NCBI GenBank assembly: GCA_932294295.1
Contig: OW028576.1
Span: forward strand, 45,486,247 to 45,550,246
Direction: 5' to 3'
DNA: 64,000 nt
Origin: Alitta virens
Lineage: Eukaryota; Annelida; Polychaeta; Phyllodocida; Nereididae
The notes beneath the pieces were generated by a model. That model was not told the origin of the DNA and ran no database searches. It saw only the letters and a list, made by a program, of their open reading frames with translations. The first letter of the stretch is position 1. Every line of letters starts with the position of its first letter. A program made the translations under genes and the position numbers. Positions 63,061 through 64,000 of this stretch are shown piece by piece.

Positions 63061-64000
63061 AGCTTCCGGTTTGCGTATTCACAATGTGGAGTTCTCCATT
63101 TTCTCCTTTCTGAATCAGCGCAGCTCCTAATCCAACAGGGCTCGCATCAACTATCAGCTCTGTGGCACGCTTCACATCAAAGTATCGGATCATTTTCCAG
63201 TTGGCCATACTCTGCTTCAGACTTTCAAACGACTCCTCCTCCGCTTCCTCCCATTTCCACTTCACATCCTGCCTCGTCAACACTCTCAACGGGTTGACGA
63301 TGGTGCTGTAATTAAATCTTGCTAGAAACTGAGCCATTCCCAGCAGACTCCTAACCTCTTCAGGGTTTTTCGGGGGTATAGCATTCAATATTGCGTCCAC
63401 TTTCTCCTTGCTTGGTGCAATTCCATCCTTTGTGAAACGATTTCCAAAGAACGTCACTTCCTGTTTCCAGAATTCACATTTCGCTTTGTTAGCCGTGACA
63501 TTGTACTCTTTCAGTCTGGCCAGTACTTTTTCGATAGTTTGCAAGTGCTCTTCTACTGTACGAGAGAAGATTATTATATCATCTGACATGTTTTTCACAC
63601 CAGGTATGTCACGAAGCATATCAGTAATCTCCTTCTGGAAGATTTCCGCAGCTGAATTTATTCCGAAACAAAGGCGTTTGTAACGGTACAATCCTTCGTG
63701 TATGGCAAATGTCGTAATGTAACGACTCTCTTCAGCGAGCTCCAGCTGATGGTATCCTTTGTTGAGGTCGATTTTTGAGAAGGATTGTGAGCCATTTAGA
63801 TCTACTATTAGCTCCTCCAACGTGTTCATCGGATACCTTTCTCTTTCAATAGCTGTATTTATCGCTCGGCTGTCGATGCATATTCTGATCTCGTTGTTGG
63901 GTTTGTGTACCAACACTAGCGGGCTCACCCATGGCGTAGCTCCTGTTGCATCCTCGATAATATCTAAGGCTTTCAGTCTCTCGATTTCCATCTCTACTTT
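63014..64000 (-). CDS. pol: Gypsy 2 reverse transcriptase, partial
   Basis: Begins beyond the window edge. Carries EIERLKALDIIEDATG, IDLNKGYHQLEL, the catalytic SDDIIIFS, the LLGMAQFLARF region and the RNase H start ELIVDASPVGLGAALI. The conserved frame is lost near 63060 and the last codons to 63014 are out of frame. Confidence 0.92.
   Translation of the reverse strand, partial: KVEMEIERLKALDIIEDATGATPWVSPLVLVHKPNNEIRICIDSRAINTAIERERYPMNTLEELIVDLNGSQSFSKIDLNKGYHQLELAEESRYITTFAIHEGLYRYKRLCFGINSAAEIFQKEITDMLRDIPGVKNMSDDIIIFSRTVEEHLQTIEKVLARLKEYNVTANKAKCEFWKQEVTFFGNRFTKDGIAPSKEKVDAILNAIPPKNPEEVRSLLGMAQFLARFNYSTIVNPLRVLTRQDVKWKWEEAEEESFESLKQSMANWKMIRYFDVKRATELIVDASPVGLGAALIQKGENGELHIVNTQTGSWQTQKRDTARRRERR

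Larger units (their letters stand above)
61049..64000 (-). mobile_element. Second Ty3/Gypsy element, 3' half, runs off the right edge
   Basis: Minus orientation. From the right edge inward it has RT, RNase H, integrase with C-terminal region, then a polypurine tract and a probable 3' LTR. Lesions are a frameshift near 63060, TAG at 62412-62414 and a frameshift near 61785. It is related to but clearly distinct from Gypsy element 1. The 5' half lies outside the window. Confidence 0.92.

Overview
The window is nuclear DNA of an animal, most likely an AT-rich marine invertebrate (ambulacrarian, cephalochordate or lophotrochozoan; the sequence does not settle which). The grounds are spliced genes with GT-AG introns and matching phases, a tRNA-derived SINE, Ty3/Gypsy elements, a CR1/L2-like LINE, a Kolobok DNA transposon and a Polinton/Maverick. 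There are no prokaryotic operons, rRNA genes or CRISPR arrays.

Layout. Positions 1-9518 (minus strand) hold a four-exon host gene that runs off the left edge and encodes a large protein ending in NHL-like repeats; its last exon carries a frameshift and a nonsense codon. Positions 10410-15287 are a complete Ty3/Gypsy element with unusually short 125-bp LTRs, a 5-bp target duplication, a tRNA-Ser-type primer site and a lesion-bearing gag-pol. From about 15.6 kb there is a LINE whose ORF1 joins a NADAR (YbiA-like) domain to an SGNH esterase domain; ORF2 has an APE endonuclease and a reverse transcriptase. Its ORF2 is split by a 23,964-bp Polinton (20612-44575, TSD gtcatg), and the LINE 3' end resumes at 44582-45500.

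The Polinton has POLB at its left end and the integrase at its right end. Between them lie a double-jelly-roll major capsid protein, a penton-like minor capsid protein, an FtsK/A32-type packaging ATPase and several small proteins. It also carries less usual cargo: two related cysteine-rich membrane proteins, a protein with two PC4-like domains, and a protein that looks like a CARD/death-fold domain joined to a third PC4-like domain. I found no adenain-like protease. POLB is interrupted by a Kolobok transposon (24741-28795, TSD TTAA), which has itself lost the middle of its two convergent genes. The result is Kolobok inside Polinton inside LINE, with every junction readable to the base.

Positions 45.5-58.5 kb hold a second host gene (plus strand, at least seven exons, stop at 57140). 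It has a PB1-like region and one in-frame TGA that lies at the edge of a 23-nt string also present in an upstream intron. Its introns contain a 2.2-kb foldback DNA element, a nested MITE, GATA microsatellites and a SINE. The right edge has a 29-bp minisatellite, a palindromic MITE and the 3' half of a second, more decayed Ty3/Gypsy element whose inferred LTR is also very short.

Together the mobile genes describe three routes of propagation: LTR retrotransposition, target-primed LINE retrotransposition, and a virus-like DNA element that encodes its own polymerase, integrase and capsid. All copies carry inactivating lesions. Many are single-base indels at short homopolymers, so a few could be assembly errors. 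Domain names come from reading motifs by eye; no searches were run.
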